NCBI GenBank assembly: GCA_035576005.1
Contig: DATLXH010000032.1
Coordinates: 1-21,988, forward strand
Length of the DNA: 21,988 bases
Reading direction: 5' to 3'
DNA from: DATLXH01 sp035576005
Lineage (GTDB): Bacteria > Acidobacteriota > Thermoanaerobaculia > Gp7-AA8
The position numbers and the translations under genes were made by a program. Below the pieces are notes generated by a model. That model was not told where the DNA came from, ran no database searches, and saw only the letters and a program-made list of their open reading frames with translations. Shown in pieces: positions 1-7,082 of this stretch; positions within the stretch are counted from its first letter, which is position 1, and each line of letters opens with the position of its first letter.

Positions 1-139
1 GCGGCCTGTCTGCTTCGTTGCACGGCAATTTCGCTCCTTGACATAGTGTCGACTATGCCTTCGTCGCAAAATCGCCGTGCGCCTCGCATCCAAGCCACTC
101 TCCGCCGTCTCACGACAAAGGTCTGTGAGAAATGCGGGT
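1..139 (-). repeat. 180-bp MITE-like inverted-repeat element, copy 1 (cut by window edge)
   Basis: This is the inverted orientation of the element seen complete at 19612-19791 and 21805-21984. The outer 41 bp of one end lie before the window. By hand alignment it differs from copy 2 at about four positions over 139 bp. The visible end (rc AACCCGCATTTCTCACAGAC) abuts TA at 140-141, as in the other copies. A central perfect hairpin, CATAGT-gtcg-ACTATG, lies at 42-57. The copy sits 3' of the oppC gene, which reads toward it, so it could also act as a 3' mRNA structure. No transposase gene is visible, so it would have to be moved in trans. The TA flank points to an IS630/Tc1-mariner type enzyme (inference). 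Confidence 0.85.
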
Positions 140-141
140 TA

Positions 142-325
142 AGCCGCAGCTTCGGGTCTCTAACGTCCCACTGCTGCGCCGTGTACCTCCAGGTTAACGG
201 TACTGAGTACAAGCTTGCGAGGTCCCTCGCCCTGCCGCTCACTCGCCCAAACCCGGGACGACAATCGCGGCGAACACTGGAGCTCGTGGAAGAGAGAGAG
301 GTGCGAAGACGAGTCGCGACAAGGC
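142..325. other. Intergenic stretch with no gene seen
   Basis: This lies between the repeat end and the oppC stop codon. The short open frames here run out of the repeat or antisense to oppC and show no protein-like composition. A tight inverted repeat, GCGAGG-tc-CCTCGC, occurs at 217-230. It could fold downstream of oppC but has no T-tract on the minus strand, so I do not call it a terminator. Confidence 0.5.
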
Positions 326-1171
326 TTACTTCATGAGCTTGCGATACTTTGGATCGAGCGCGTCGATGAGCCCATCGCCAAGAAAGTTGAGTCCCATGAC
401 GGCTAGCATGATCGCGATGCCTGGATAGATGGCGAGGTGGTTGGCGAGTCCGAGGTATCTCCGCCCTGCAGTAAGCATCGCTCCCCATGAGGGGGTTGGC
501 GGTTGCACACCGAGTCCGAGAAACGAAAGTGCCGCTTCGGCGAGGATGGCCCCGGCCAGTCCCAGTGTCGCCATGACAATGACGGGATTGATTACATTCG
601 GAAGAACGTGGCGGAGAATTACGCGGTGCGATTTCGCGCCCAGCGCTTTTGCAGCGGTGACGAACTCCATCTCGCGAACTTTCAGAACCTGGCCCCGCAC
701 CAGACGGGCGTAGCCTACCCAGCCTATGGTGGAAAGCGCGAGAATCACGTTGTTGAGGCTGGGTCCGAGCACCGCGACCAGAGCGATGGCCAGCAGGATT
801 CCCGGAAAGGCGAGGAGGATGTCCGAAACTCTCATCACGAGCGTATCGATCTTCCCTCCGAAGTAGCCGGCGATCGCGCCGAGCGCAATCCCGACAGTGG
901 AGGCGAGAAACACGACACTGAAGCCGACGCGGAGGGAGACACGTGCGCCATAAATGATCCGCGAGAGCACGTCGCGCCCCAGATCATCGAGGCCCAGCAG
1001 ATGCTCTTTCGACGGACCCTCGAGGCGTCTCGATGTGTCCTGCGTGCTCGGATCGAAGGGAGCGATGATCGGAGCGGCCAGCGCGATGGTGATCATCAGA
1101 ACGGTCAGCACTGCTCCGGCACTCGAAGCGAAATTGCTGAAAACGAGGCGGGTGAAGTTTTTGACTTTCAT
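326..1171 (-). CDS. ABC transporter permease, OppC/DppC type
   Basis: This is a 281-residue inner-membrane permease of the peptide/nickel ABC importer family. An N-terminal hydrophobic segment is followed by the hallmark HLLGLDDLGRDVLSRIIYGA. The EAA loop (EFVTAAKALGAKSHRVILRHV) would contact the ATPase. The C-terminal part, LSFLGLGVQPPTPSWGAML, is diagnostic of DppC-type subunits. The start is the ATG at 1171, just after the oppB stop codon (2-nt gap). A longer frame to 1333 exists but would overlap oppB deeply and add a non-homologous tail. Tight spacing implies co-translation with oppB. The substrate cannot be read from the permease: oligopeptides, dipeptides, nickel or glutathione are all possible. 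No binding protein or ATPase gene follows before the repeat at the window edge. Confidence 0.93.
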   Translation of the reverse strand: MKVKNFTRLVFSNFASSAGAVLTVLMITIALAAPIIAPFDPSTQDTSRRLEGPSKEHLLGLDDLGRDVLSRIIYGARVSLRVGFSVVFLASTVGIALGAIAGYFGGKIDTLVMRVSDILLAFPGILLAIALVAVLGPSLNNVILALSTIGWVGYARLVRGQVLKVREMEFVTAAKALGAKSHRVILRHVLPNVINPVIVMATLGLAGAILAEAALSFLGLGVQPPTPSWGAMLTAGRRYLGLANHLAIYPGIAIMLAVMGLNFLGDGLIDALDPKYRKLMK

Positions 1172-1173
1172 GA

Positions 1174-2097
1174 TCAGTCGTATTTGATTCGCGGATCGAC
1201 CATCCCGTAGAGAAGGTCGCAGATGAGGTTGATCATGATGTACGTCAGGGCGATGACCAGAATTGACGCCTGAACCTGAGGGTAGTCTCTCGTGGTGATT
1301 GATTGAATGAGAAGACGGCCCAGTCCCGGCCACGAAAAGATCTGTTCCGTGATGATCGCTCCTGTCAGGAGCGATCCGAACTGCAATCCCAGGACCGTGA
1401 TGACCGGAATGAGCGCATTTTTGAGAGCGTGAATGAAGATGGCCTTTCGGCGCGACACGCCTTTTGCGACCGCAGTCGTGACGTACAGTTGGTTGAGCTC
1501 TTCAGCCAGACTGACCCGGATCATTCTGGTCAGGATCGCTGCGAGCGCCATCCCCATCGTCAGAGAGGGGAGGACGATCGACTTGAAGCCCTCCTCCCGT
1601 CCGGAAACGGGGAACCAGGTGAAGTGGATCGAGAAAGCGATGATCAGAAGCGGGCCGAGCCAGAAACTCGGCATCGACACGCCGAGCAGCGCAAAGAACC
1701 TGGCGACGTTGTCGATCCACGAATTGCGGTAAATGGCCGAAATGATTCCGAGCGGTAGCGCAATGGCGAGCGCGATCAGCATGGCGCCGAACGCGAGTTG
1801 AATCGTGGCCGGATAGCGCTCCCGAATTTCCTGAGCGACGCTCGTGCCCGTGCGGAATGAAGTACCAAGGTCGCCCCGTGCGAGATTGCCGAGGTAGGAG
1901 ACGTACTGTCTCCACAGCGGTTGATCGAGGCCCAGCTCTTTGCGGATCTGCGCCACGTCTTCGGGGCGCGCGTTCTCGCCAGCGATCTGTACGGCCGGGT
2001 CGCCGGGGATCAGGTGAATCAGCGAGAAGATGAGCGTCAGGATCCCGAGCGTGATCGGAATCATCTGGATCAATCTTCTGATGATGTACTGGGTCAT
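1174..2097 (-). CDS. ABC transporter permease, OppB/DppB type
   Basis: This is a 307-residue partner of the downstream OppC-type permease. It opens MTQYIIRRLIQMIPITLGIL and continues through LIHLIPGDPA, a typical DppB N-terminus. The EAA loop (YVTTAVAKGVSRRKAIFIHA) leads to LTGAIITEQIFSWPGLGRLL and ends in LLYGMVDPRIKYD, as in DppB/OppB. The ATG at 2097 fits the family start; the in-frame extension to 2157 adds 20 residues that do not look like a permease. No clear Shine-Dalgarno sequence is visible. The gene lies 181 bp downstream of tldE on the same strand, so read-through from tldE or a weak own promoter (TACAAT at 2176-2181) are both possible. Confidence 0.93.
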   Translation of the reverse strand: MTQYIIRRLIQMIPITLGILTLIFSLIHLIPGDPAVQIAGENARPEDVAQIRKELGLDQPLWRQYVSYLGNLARGDLGTSFRTGTSVAQEIRERYPATIQLAFGAMLIALAIALPLGIISAIYRNSWIDNVARFFALLGVSMPSFWLGPLLIIAFSIHFTWFPVSGREEGFKSIVLPSLTMGMALAAILTRMIRVSLAEELNQLYVTTAVAKGVSRRKAIFIHALKNALIPVITVLGLQFGSLLTGAIITEQIFSWPGLGRLLIQSITTRDYPQVQASILVIALTYIMINLICDLLYGMVDPRIKYD

Positions 2098-2175
2098 GCG
2101 ATGTGATTGAGATGGACTGAATCGCCAGACTGCAAAATTGCCGCCCGTGTTGAGCAACGCGATTGTGGGCCTTTG

Positions 2176-2181
2176 ATTGTA
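2176..2181 (-). promoter_or_regulatory. Possible -10 element for oppBC
   Basis: TACAAT on the minus strand lies 79 nt before the oppB ATG, in the 181-bp gap after tldE. It matches the sigma-70 -10 consensus at 5 of 6 positions, but I see no convincing -35 at normal spacing, so the call is weak. Confidence 0.25.
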
Positions 2182-2223
2182 GCCTCCGATCGAGGAACTC
2201 GACGAGCGTCCGACACTCCTGGC

Positions 2224-2290
2224 CCGACGGCGTCGGCCCTCGAGGTTCTGCCTGAGCTCTGAAGTTCAGGACGTCGGGCTACCTCGAGGG
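2224..2290 (-). terminator. Nested stem-loops at the end of tldE
   Basis: A perfect 10-bp inverted repeat (CCCTCGAGGT at 2237-2246, ACCTCGAGGG at 2281-2290) includes the tldE stop codon and last codons. It encloses a smaller stem (CCTGA 2251-2255, TCAGG 2266-2270). A second hairpin (CCGAC 2224-2228, GTCGG 2232-2236) follows in the minus direction. There is no T-run, so this is either a Rho-type or attenuating structure or an mRNA 3' stabiliser between tldE and oppB, not a classical intrinsic terminator. Confidence 0.4.
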
Positions 2291-3634
2291 ATCGAAGTTC
2301 CAGGTCTCGAACCGCACAGCGGGCGCGAGAGTTCCGCCGATCGGATTCCACGAGCTTCCGATGGCACGGCGCGCGGCTGAGAGATCCATCACCGAGGAGA
2401 ATGCTTCGGATATCGACTGAGTCCAGCGGAGATTTGGAAGGCGACCAGTAATCTCCCCATGCTCGATGAGGAACGTGCCGTCGCGAGTCATCCCCGTCAT
2501 GAGCGCGGTTCGGGGATCAAGCAGGCCGTTGACGTAATGGAATCGCGTGACGAGGACGCCTCGCTCGGTTCCCCGGATCATTTCCTCTCGTGATGAGCTA
2601 CCGGCCGCGAGACAGAGGTGGAGTCCCGAGCCATGATCGTCCGAGCCGAGTCCGGCAGCACTGGCGGTGGCCTCGAGTCCGAGTTTCCCGGCGTAGAGAT
2701 AGTCAACGAGTGGAGTCGTAGCAACCCCTCTGTCGATCACGGTGATCCGCTTCTTCGGCAAGCCTTCCATATCGAACGGGAAAGGGAGAAACCCGGGATC
2801 GGCTGCGTCGTCGACTATGGTCACGTTGCTTCCGAAGATCTGCTCACCCAGCTTTCCGTGCATCAGCGACGAACCTTCTTCGAAGGACTGGCCGGAGAAC
2901 GTGATCATGTTTATCCACTCGAAGAGATCGGCGATCCCTGCGGGCTCGACAATCGCCACGCACGGCCCGCCTTCGAACTGCCGGGGCCTGTCCGAGAATC
3001 GTCCGGCTCGTTCGACTGCTTCGCTGGAGAGTTGCACGAGGTCGAGGTCTCCGATCCTGCGCGCGGTCTGCGTTGCGTGACCCGAGTTGCTCCCGCTCAC
3101 GGCGATGAACGAGGCGTCGCATTGTGTCGTCGCCGCGTACCGCCGCACTCCACTGCTGTTCCCGGTAGCGATTGCGATGCAGGAGTCAGTGAGCGACCCG
3201 GCGAATGAGATGTTCTTTGATCTGGCCTCGTCGAAAATGTCGCCAAGGAGGCGAGCTTTCTCGGACGGATCGAGCCAGGCGGTTGCATCGTCGAAAAGAT
3301 TGGCCCGGGTGACATCAACGGGCTTGCTGTAATGCCCGGCGAAGCCGGGCAGAGAGCTTGCTGAATTCGCGGCGAATCGGGCAAGCCTGACGCTCTGTCT
3401 GATATCGGATTCAGCGAGTGAGCTTGTCGTCGCGGTGCCGAGCCGTCCATCGGCGAGAAGTACGCGGACCGTCAGCATTGCGCTCGATTCGGCTGTGTTT
3501 TGATGGAGCTCGGAGTTGGCAAAGCGACTCAACCGCCGGTCAATCGAGGTGAGGGCGACATCGATTTGATCATCACCTGCCTCCGACGTCGCGAGCTCGA
3601 TCGGTCGTGCGCTCTGTTCGCCCGTCAGGATCAT
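2279..3634 (-). CDS. tldE: TldE/PmbA-type metalloprotease homologue
   Basis: This is a 451-residue member of the TldD/PmbA (U62) family. In characterised systems TldE forms a heterodimer with TldD that clips unfolded or modified peptides, such as microcin and antitoxin processing in E. coli. It lacks the HExxxH metal motif, as expected for the non-catalytic TldE/PmbA partner. Family-like stretches include VDYLYAGKLGLEATASAAG and the C-terminal GGTLAPAVRFETWNF. The start is the ATG at 3634, which overlaps the tldD stop as ATGA and has GGGGTGG about 7 nt upstream. A much longer open frame reaches 3898 but runs inside tldD. The 4-nt overlap implies equimolar translation, consistent with a heterodimer. 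Symbol by family and position; the target peptide is unknown. Confidence 0.88.
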   Translation of the reverse strand: MILTGEQSARPIELATSEAGDDQIDVALTSIDRRLSRFANSELHQNTAESSAMLTVRVLLADGRLGTATTSSLAESDIRQSVRLARFAANSASSLPGFAGHYSKPVDVTRANLFDDATAWLDPSEKARLLGDIFDEARSKNISFAGSLTDSCIAIATGNSSGVRRYAATTQCDASFIAVSGSNSGHATQTARRIGDLDLVQLSSEAVERAGRFSDRPRQFEGGPCVAIVEPAGIADLFEWINMITFSGQSFEEGSSLMHGKLGEQIFGSNVTIVDDAADPGFLPFPFDMEGLPKKRITVIDRGVATTPLVDYLYAGKLGLEATASAAGLGSDDHGSGLHLCLAAGSSSREEMIRGTERGVLVTRFHYVNGLLDPRTALMTGMTRDGTFLIEHGEITGRLPNLRWTQSISEAFSSVMDLSAARRAIGSSWNPIGGTLAPAVRFETWNFDPSR

Positions 3635-5082
3635 CGCATTTCCACCCCGAGGAATCTCGCTGCGGGCGCGCCATGAGCGACCCGCATCGTTTGAAGAGGC
3701 TCCCCCTTCCCGCAATTCGGAAGGCCCCAGAGCTGCCAGCTGGCCCTGTCTCCCACCAGATCGCAGGATCGCCAGAACGAGGGGGTGGATCCTCCGTAAA
3801 CGGGGTTCTTGAGGAGGCGTCCCAGCCTGCCGTTCTCGATCGCAAAACCGACCTCGCAGCCAAACTGAAAGTTGAGGCGGCGGTCGTCGATCGACCACGA
3901 CTTGTTGGTATCGATGAAGATCCCGTTCCGCGTGCTGGCGATGATCTCGTCGAGCGATGCTGTGCCCGGTTCGAGGTTGATGTTCGTCATCCGGATGAGC
4001 GGAAGGCGCGATGCGCTCTCGGCGCGAACAGTCGCGTTTGATGCGTCTCGACCGATACGCGCAGCCGACTCCCGGCCGGTCAGAAAGTCGACGAAGATCC
4101 CTCGCTCGACGAGCGGAAATCGCTGAGCCTTATTTCCTTCGTCGTCGAAACCGAACGATCCGATCGATCCGGCGATTGTCGCGTCCGCTACGATTGTCAC
4201 TCCTGGCGATCCGTAATGAAATGTCCCCAGCATTGACGGATCCAGAAACGATCCTCCTGCAAGAGAGACCTCGTAACCAAGGGCGCGATCCAGTTCGGCA
4301 GCATGACCACATGACTCATGAACCTGCAAAGCGAGTTGTGAAGAGCCGATGACGAGGTCGAAGGTTCCGGCCGGTGCCTTCGGTGCGTCGAGAAGGGCAA
4401 TCGCCTCGTCGCGAATCCGCGACGCGTTCCCGCGCAGGTCGAGCCCCTCGATGAACTCCCATCCTCGTGCCTGGTAGTCTCCGCCGAATGGGTTCGGGTA
4501 GGTGCGGCGCTGGTAGTCATTCCCGGCCATGGCGTGCGCCTCGATTCCGCCGCCCATCTCCGTTGCTGTCTGATGGATGATGCTGCCTGCGCTCGACACG
4601 AAAAGTTTCTGTTGTCGGTACGATGAGATCTCGCCCACTGCCTGATGGATTCGAGGGTCGGTGCCAATCGGCTCGATCGCGGCGAGCAGATATTCGATCT
4701 TCATTTCAAGAGAGATCGACCATGGATCAATCAGGTAGGACGACGCCCAGGAGGCTGAGACCGCATCGGAATCCGGAAACGAGATCGGCGAGCCGATCAG
4801 ATGGCTCGCACGCGCCAGACTCAACGCTCTCTGCGCGGTGATCTCCAGGGCCTCGTGGTTGCGAGCGTCGCTCGTCGAGGCGAAGCCCCATCCGTTCCCT
4901 GCGAGCACGCGCACCCCTACCGCGTGATCCACGGTCGACGAGATGACGTCAACTCTATGGTTGCGGACACGAACAAGCTGACGCTCTGTGGTCGTTGCCC
5001 GGGCGTCGGAGTACCTCGCCCCACTTCGCGAGAGGGAGCGTAAGAGATCGGCTAGTTGCGTCGGATCGAACGAGTGGCTCAA
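3631..5082 (-). CDS. tldD: TldD-type zinc metalloprotease
   Basis: This is a 483-residue catalytic partner of the TldE-like protein. The metal motif is HESCGH at residues 255-260 (HExxxH, as in E. coli TldD). The likely third ligand is Cys457 in NCGKGEPLQ near the C-terminus, matching the CGK...GQ region of the family. The N-terminal segment (YSDARATTTERQLVRVRNHR ... VGVRVLAGNGWGFAST) aligns with the TldD exosite domain. The start is a TTG at 5082, chosen because the N-terminus then matches TldD length; no ATG or GTG lies nearby and no Shine-Dalgarno is visible. A strong terminator lies just upstream (5107-5131), leaving only about 25 bp for a promoter, so expression may depend on read-through. 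It is followed by tldE with a 4-nt overlap. Confidence 0.9.
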   Translation of the reverse strand: MSHSFDPTQLADLLRSLSRSGARYSDARATTTERQLVRVRNHRVDVISSTVDHAVGVRVLAGNGWGFASTSDARNHEALEITAQRALSLARASHLIGSPISFPDSDAVSASWASSYLIDPWSISLEMKIEYLLAAIEPIGTDPRIHQAVGEISSYRQQKLFVSSAGSIIHQTATEMGGGIEAHAMAGNDYQRRTYPNPFGGDYQARGWEFIEGLDLRGNASRIRDEAIALLDAPKAPAGTFDLVIGSSQLALQVHESCGHAAELDRALGYEVSLAGGSFLDPSMLGTFHYGSPGVTIVADATIAGSIGSFGFDDEGNKAQRFPLVERGIFVDFLTGRESAARIGRDASNATVRAESASRLPLIRMTNINLEPGTASLDEIIASTRNGIFIDTNKSWSIDDRRLNFQFGCEVGFAIENGRLGRLLKNPVYGGSTPSFWRSCDLVGDRASWQLWGLPNCGKGEPLQTMRVAHGAPAARFLGVEMR

Positions 5083-5106
5083 GTGGGTATGGAGGAGTAG
5101 AAAACC

Positions 5107-5131
5107 AACGGGCGGCGTGTGGCCGCCCGTT
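5107..5131 (-). terminator. Intrinsic terminator after the GGDEF-like gene
   Basis: A perfect GC-rich 10-bp stem (AACGGGCGGC at 5107-5116, GCCGCCCGTT at 5122-5131) with a 5-nt loop is followed on the minus strand by GGTTTTCT. It begins 4 nt after the stop codon of the gene at 5135-5713. On the plus strand the tail is only TTT, so it should work mainly leftward. It stands between that gene and tldD. Confidence 0.8.
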
Positions 5132-5134
5132 TCA

Positions 5135-5713
5135 TTACTTTCGGTTACTTAGCTTCAGATGTTCAGAGCTTTCTCGACGAGACCCCTGCGTGGGGTCACC
5201 GGGCCGGTAGAGCGCATACCCACGCTTTACCTTGGGGTCCGCCAGCTGCTTGCCGAGCCGGTCCTCGATCCTGGTCTCGAATCCCTTCAAACCGTTCTCG
5301 TCGGTTCCGGTGAGGATCGCGACGAACTCTCCGTTGGAATTGTGACAGAGGATGTCTTCCTGGCGGCACAGCTTGGCCAGCGACTTGTTGAGCTCTTTAT
5401 CTTTTTTATCGGACTTGATCCAGTAGAGAGCGTAGTTCATGTCGAACTTCGAGACGGTATCAAGGTTTCGCTGCAGCCGCTCGTTGAACTCGGGATCCAG
5501 TTCCGTCTTCTTGCCCGACATCTTGATGACCTCTCGGTCTCGCTGTTGCGGTGTGGCGGTGCTGGCCTGCACCTTTTCCGGGAAGAGGCCGCCCACGCTG
5601 TAGTCGATGAGGTCGACCCCGCTGATCAGGCGGTCAGATCGCGTGTTCGTGGCCGCCGTTCCTGCGACCGCTGGGTTCGGGGTCTGGGACACTGATGGTT
5701 CAGTTCCGTTCAT
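5135..5713 (-). CDS. Degenerate GGDEF-like domain protein
   Basis: This is a 192-residue protein with no signal peptide or membrane segment, so probably cytoplasmic. Residues about 1-60 are low-complexity (Ala/Thr/Pro/Ser). Residues about 85-180 resemble a shrunken diguanylate cyclase fold: an LDTVSKFDMNYALYWIKSD strand, CRQEDILCHNSNGEFVAILTGTDENG in place of the R-x-D...GGDEF...LPGTD pattern, a helix with a RIEDRL stretch, and GYALYRPGD in place of the usual SxGxA strand. The GGDEF signature is replaced by NSNGEF, so cyclase activity is unlikely. It could bind a nucleotide or a partner, or the resemblance could be superficial. The start is an ATG with AAGGA 7 nt upstream. A CRP/FNR-like palindrome sits 26 nt before the ATG and a strong terminator follows the stop codon. 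Confidence 0.75.
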   Translation of the reverse strand: MNGTEPSVSQTPNPAVAGTAATNTRSDRLISGVDLIDYSVGGLFPEKVQASTATPQQRDREVIKMSGKKTELDPEFNERLQRNLDTVSKFDMNYALYWIKSDKKDKELNKSLAKLCRQEDILCHNSNGEFVAILTGTDENGLKGFETRIEDRLGKQLADPKVKRGYALYRPGDPTQGSRRESSEHLKLSNRK

Positions 5714-5738
5714 GTAGTCCTTCTTACGCGAGATGTAA

Positions 5739-5754
5739 TGTGATTTGGATCACG
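5739..5754. promoter_or_regulatory. CRP/FNR-family-like operator upstream of the GGDEF-like gene
   Basis: TGTGATTTGGATCACG matches the CRP consensus TGTGA-N6-TCACA at 9 of 10 defined positions. It also contains TGAT-N4-ATCA, the core of FNR-type sites. It lies in the gap before the GGDEF-like gene (start 5713, minus strand), close enough to overlap a core promoter, which would suggest repression. No regulator gene is in the window. Confidence 0.5.
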
Positions 5755-5970
5755 GCGCACCATTTTGCAACGATCAGGCCACGAGAAGTAGAAGAATCGT
5801 TCGATTAGTTATGCGCAGTCGCGGCCTGGTAGGCGCCGCGCCCGCACGGATTCGTTTGATGCGATCTACCCGGTTCGCAGAGGATCGATGCCTGGATGGA
5901 AAGGACACGCTGATCGAGTGCATGCTCGCAAGGCCCCTTTTCAAAACGGCAACGCAATGCGCCAACGCGT
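5755..5970. other. Intergenic region between the GGDEF-like gene and the LCP fragment
   Basis: About 215 bp with no open frame of convincing composition. On the minus strand TTGCAA near 5765 could be a -35 element for the GGDEF-like gene, but no good -10 at standard spacing is visible. No terminator-like hairpin with a T-run is seen after the LCP fragment. Confidence 0.4.
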
Positions 5971-6780
5971 TTAGGGCACCATCTGTTTTGTCGATGTGGG
6001 GGAAGGGGCGGTCGGGCCTTCAGCCGGGATGGTACTGGTCCCTTTGACGTCGATCTGGTCGGGAGTCCTGATCTCGCGCATGTCGGAAAAGATCGGACCC
6101 GCCATGCGACGAAGCTCATCAAGGTTTCCAGTTCTGGTGCGGACGGCCTCGCCCGGCTCGCTCATCGACTCGAGGGTGAATTTCTCCATGAATGGCTTGA
6201 GTGAAACGTTACGGATCTGCTCAGGAGGGACCGTGCTGAAGTTCCTGTAGAGCCAGATGAGATTCCCTGTGGACAGGTTCGTGTCGGTGTTTGCCGAGAG
6301 GGCGCGAACCGTATTGATCAAACCCAGGACGTCATTTGGATCCCGTTTCTTGAGCTTCTCCCGAACGGCAGAGATCACCTGCTGCTGGCGCAACTCCCGT
6401 GCGTAGTTGTCCCCTTCGAATCCGATCACGTAACGGTAGCGAGCGTACTTGAGTGCGCGGCTCCCATTCATTTTCTCCCAGCCAGCCCGGAAGCCTTCTC
6501 TGAAAAGATAGTCGTAGAACGACCGCTGCACGTAGATGTCGATTCCGCCGAGGCTGTCGATGATTTTCTCGAAGGCTTTGAAGTCGAGCTTGATGAAGCC
6601 GTGAATCGGCTGATTGAAAATCGTTGAAACAGTGTCGATCGTGAGGCCGGGGCCGCCGCCAGGATAGCCACTCTGGCCTCCGATGTTGTGTGCCTGATTG
6701 AGACGATGATTGCCGTATCGTCCCAGCCTGGTGTAGTAAGCTCGCCTTCTACTCGTTCTTCTACCGATTCTTTTACATTC
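5971..6780 (-). pseudogene. 5'-truncated LytR-CpsA-Psr (LCP) gene
   Basis: The frame is open from an upstream TGA at 6781-6783 to the TAA at 5971. It encodes the C-terminal two thirds of an LCP domain: GNHRLNQAHNIGG (the usual K/R-I-N-x-A segment), then FIKLDFKAFEKIIDSIGGID, then MNGSRALKYARYRYVIGFEG and the DNYARELRQQQVI box with its conserved arginines. LCP enzymes transfer undecaprenyl-linked polymers to cell-wall or surface acceptors. What is missing is the N-terminal anchor, the catalytic-site Asp region and the SIPRD strand; the sequence before about 6725 in this frame is Arg-rich and unrelated. No ATG exists in frame before the homology; the first usable start is GTG at 6531, which would give only 186 residues. 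Most likely a broken remnant; a sequencing frameshift is less likely because no other frame restores the N-terminus. Confidence 0.65.
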
Positions 6781-6783
6781 TCA

Positions 6784-6893
6784 TCATCGACGTGTGTAAG
6801 GTGTTTGCGACGCTCGAGGAGCTTCTTGGACTCGACATGTCGTGGGGAAAACTTGCCAGGAAAGGGCGAATTTTAATCGAGGTGCTTTGAGCT
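6784..6893. other. Gap between the LCP fragment and the plus-strand membrane genes
   Basis: This is a short, relatively AT-rich segment. It must carry the promoter for the plus-strand genes from 6894; TTGCCA at 6853-6858 followed by an ATTTTAAT stretch is a weak candidate. It is far too short to hold the missing LCP N-terminus. A Ser-rich plus-strand open frame and a Glu/Val-rich minus-strand frame cross it, but neither resembles a known protein. Confidence 0.35.
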
Positions 6894-7079
6894 ATGAGAT
6901 ATGACTGGATTCAGATTCTGGCTGCGGTGATCCTGTTCTCGATCGTTGTGACCATGATCCTCGCGGTGGCTTCCTACTTCGCTTACAAGGTTCGTGAAGC
7001 AAGACGGCCCAAGACGGCGGCCGAGCTCCGTCAGGAAGGCGAAGTCAAAGTGTTCTTTGAACAGTATCAGCCTAAGTAG
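6894..7079 (+). CDS. Small single-span membrane protein
   Basis: This is a 61-residue protein. A hydrophobic helix at residues about 8-30 (ILAAVILFSIVVTMILAVAS) is followed by a basic and polar tail rich in Lys, Arg and Glu (KVREARRPKTAAELRQEGE). By the positive-inside rule the tail is cytoplasmic. AGGT lies 10 nt before the ATG. The next gene starts 3 nt after the stop codon, so the two are almost certainly co-transcribed. I do not recognise the family. Its size and tail resemble small accessory subunits of membrane complexes, but that is only shape. Confidence 0.7.
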   Translation: MRYDWIQILAAVILFSIVVTMILAVASYFAYKVREARRPKTAAELRQEGEVKVFFEQYQPK

Positions 7080-7082
7080 GGG

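Noticed and set aside
38..65. TTGACA in the repeat as an outward promoter
   Set aside because: No -10-like hexamer occurs at 16-18 bp, and the hexamer is part of the core palindrome, changed in copy 2.
46..140. Open frame running through all three repeat copies, encoding a short basic peptide with a CEKCGL end
   Set aside because: The differences between copies change amino acids (for example Arg to His, Ser to Phe, Thr to Pro), and the frame runs on into unrelated flanks, so there is no sign of selection for protein.
6468..6780. Minus-strand frame with WDDTAIIVSI, reminiscent of the LCP SDTI strand, as a frameshifted LCP N-terminus
   Set aside because: It overlaps the same bases that encode GNHRLN in the true LCP frame; in real LCP proteins these two segments are some 40 residues apart, so it cannot be the missing part.
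6688..6876. Ser-rich plus-strand open frame over the LCP 5' region
   Set aside because: It is antisense to the LCP homology at its left end, has no clear ribosome site and no recognisable pattern.
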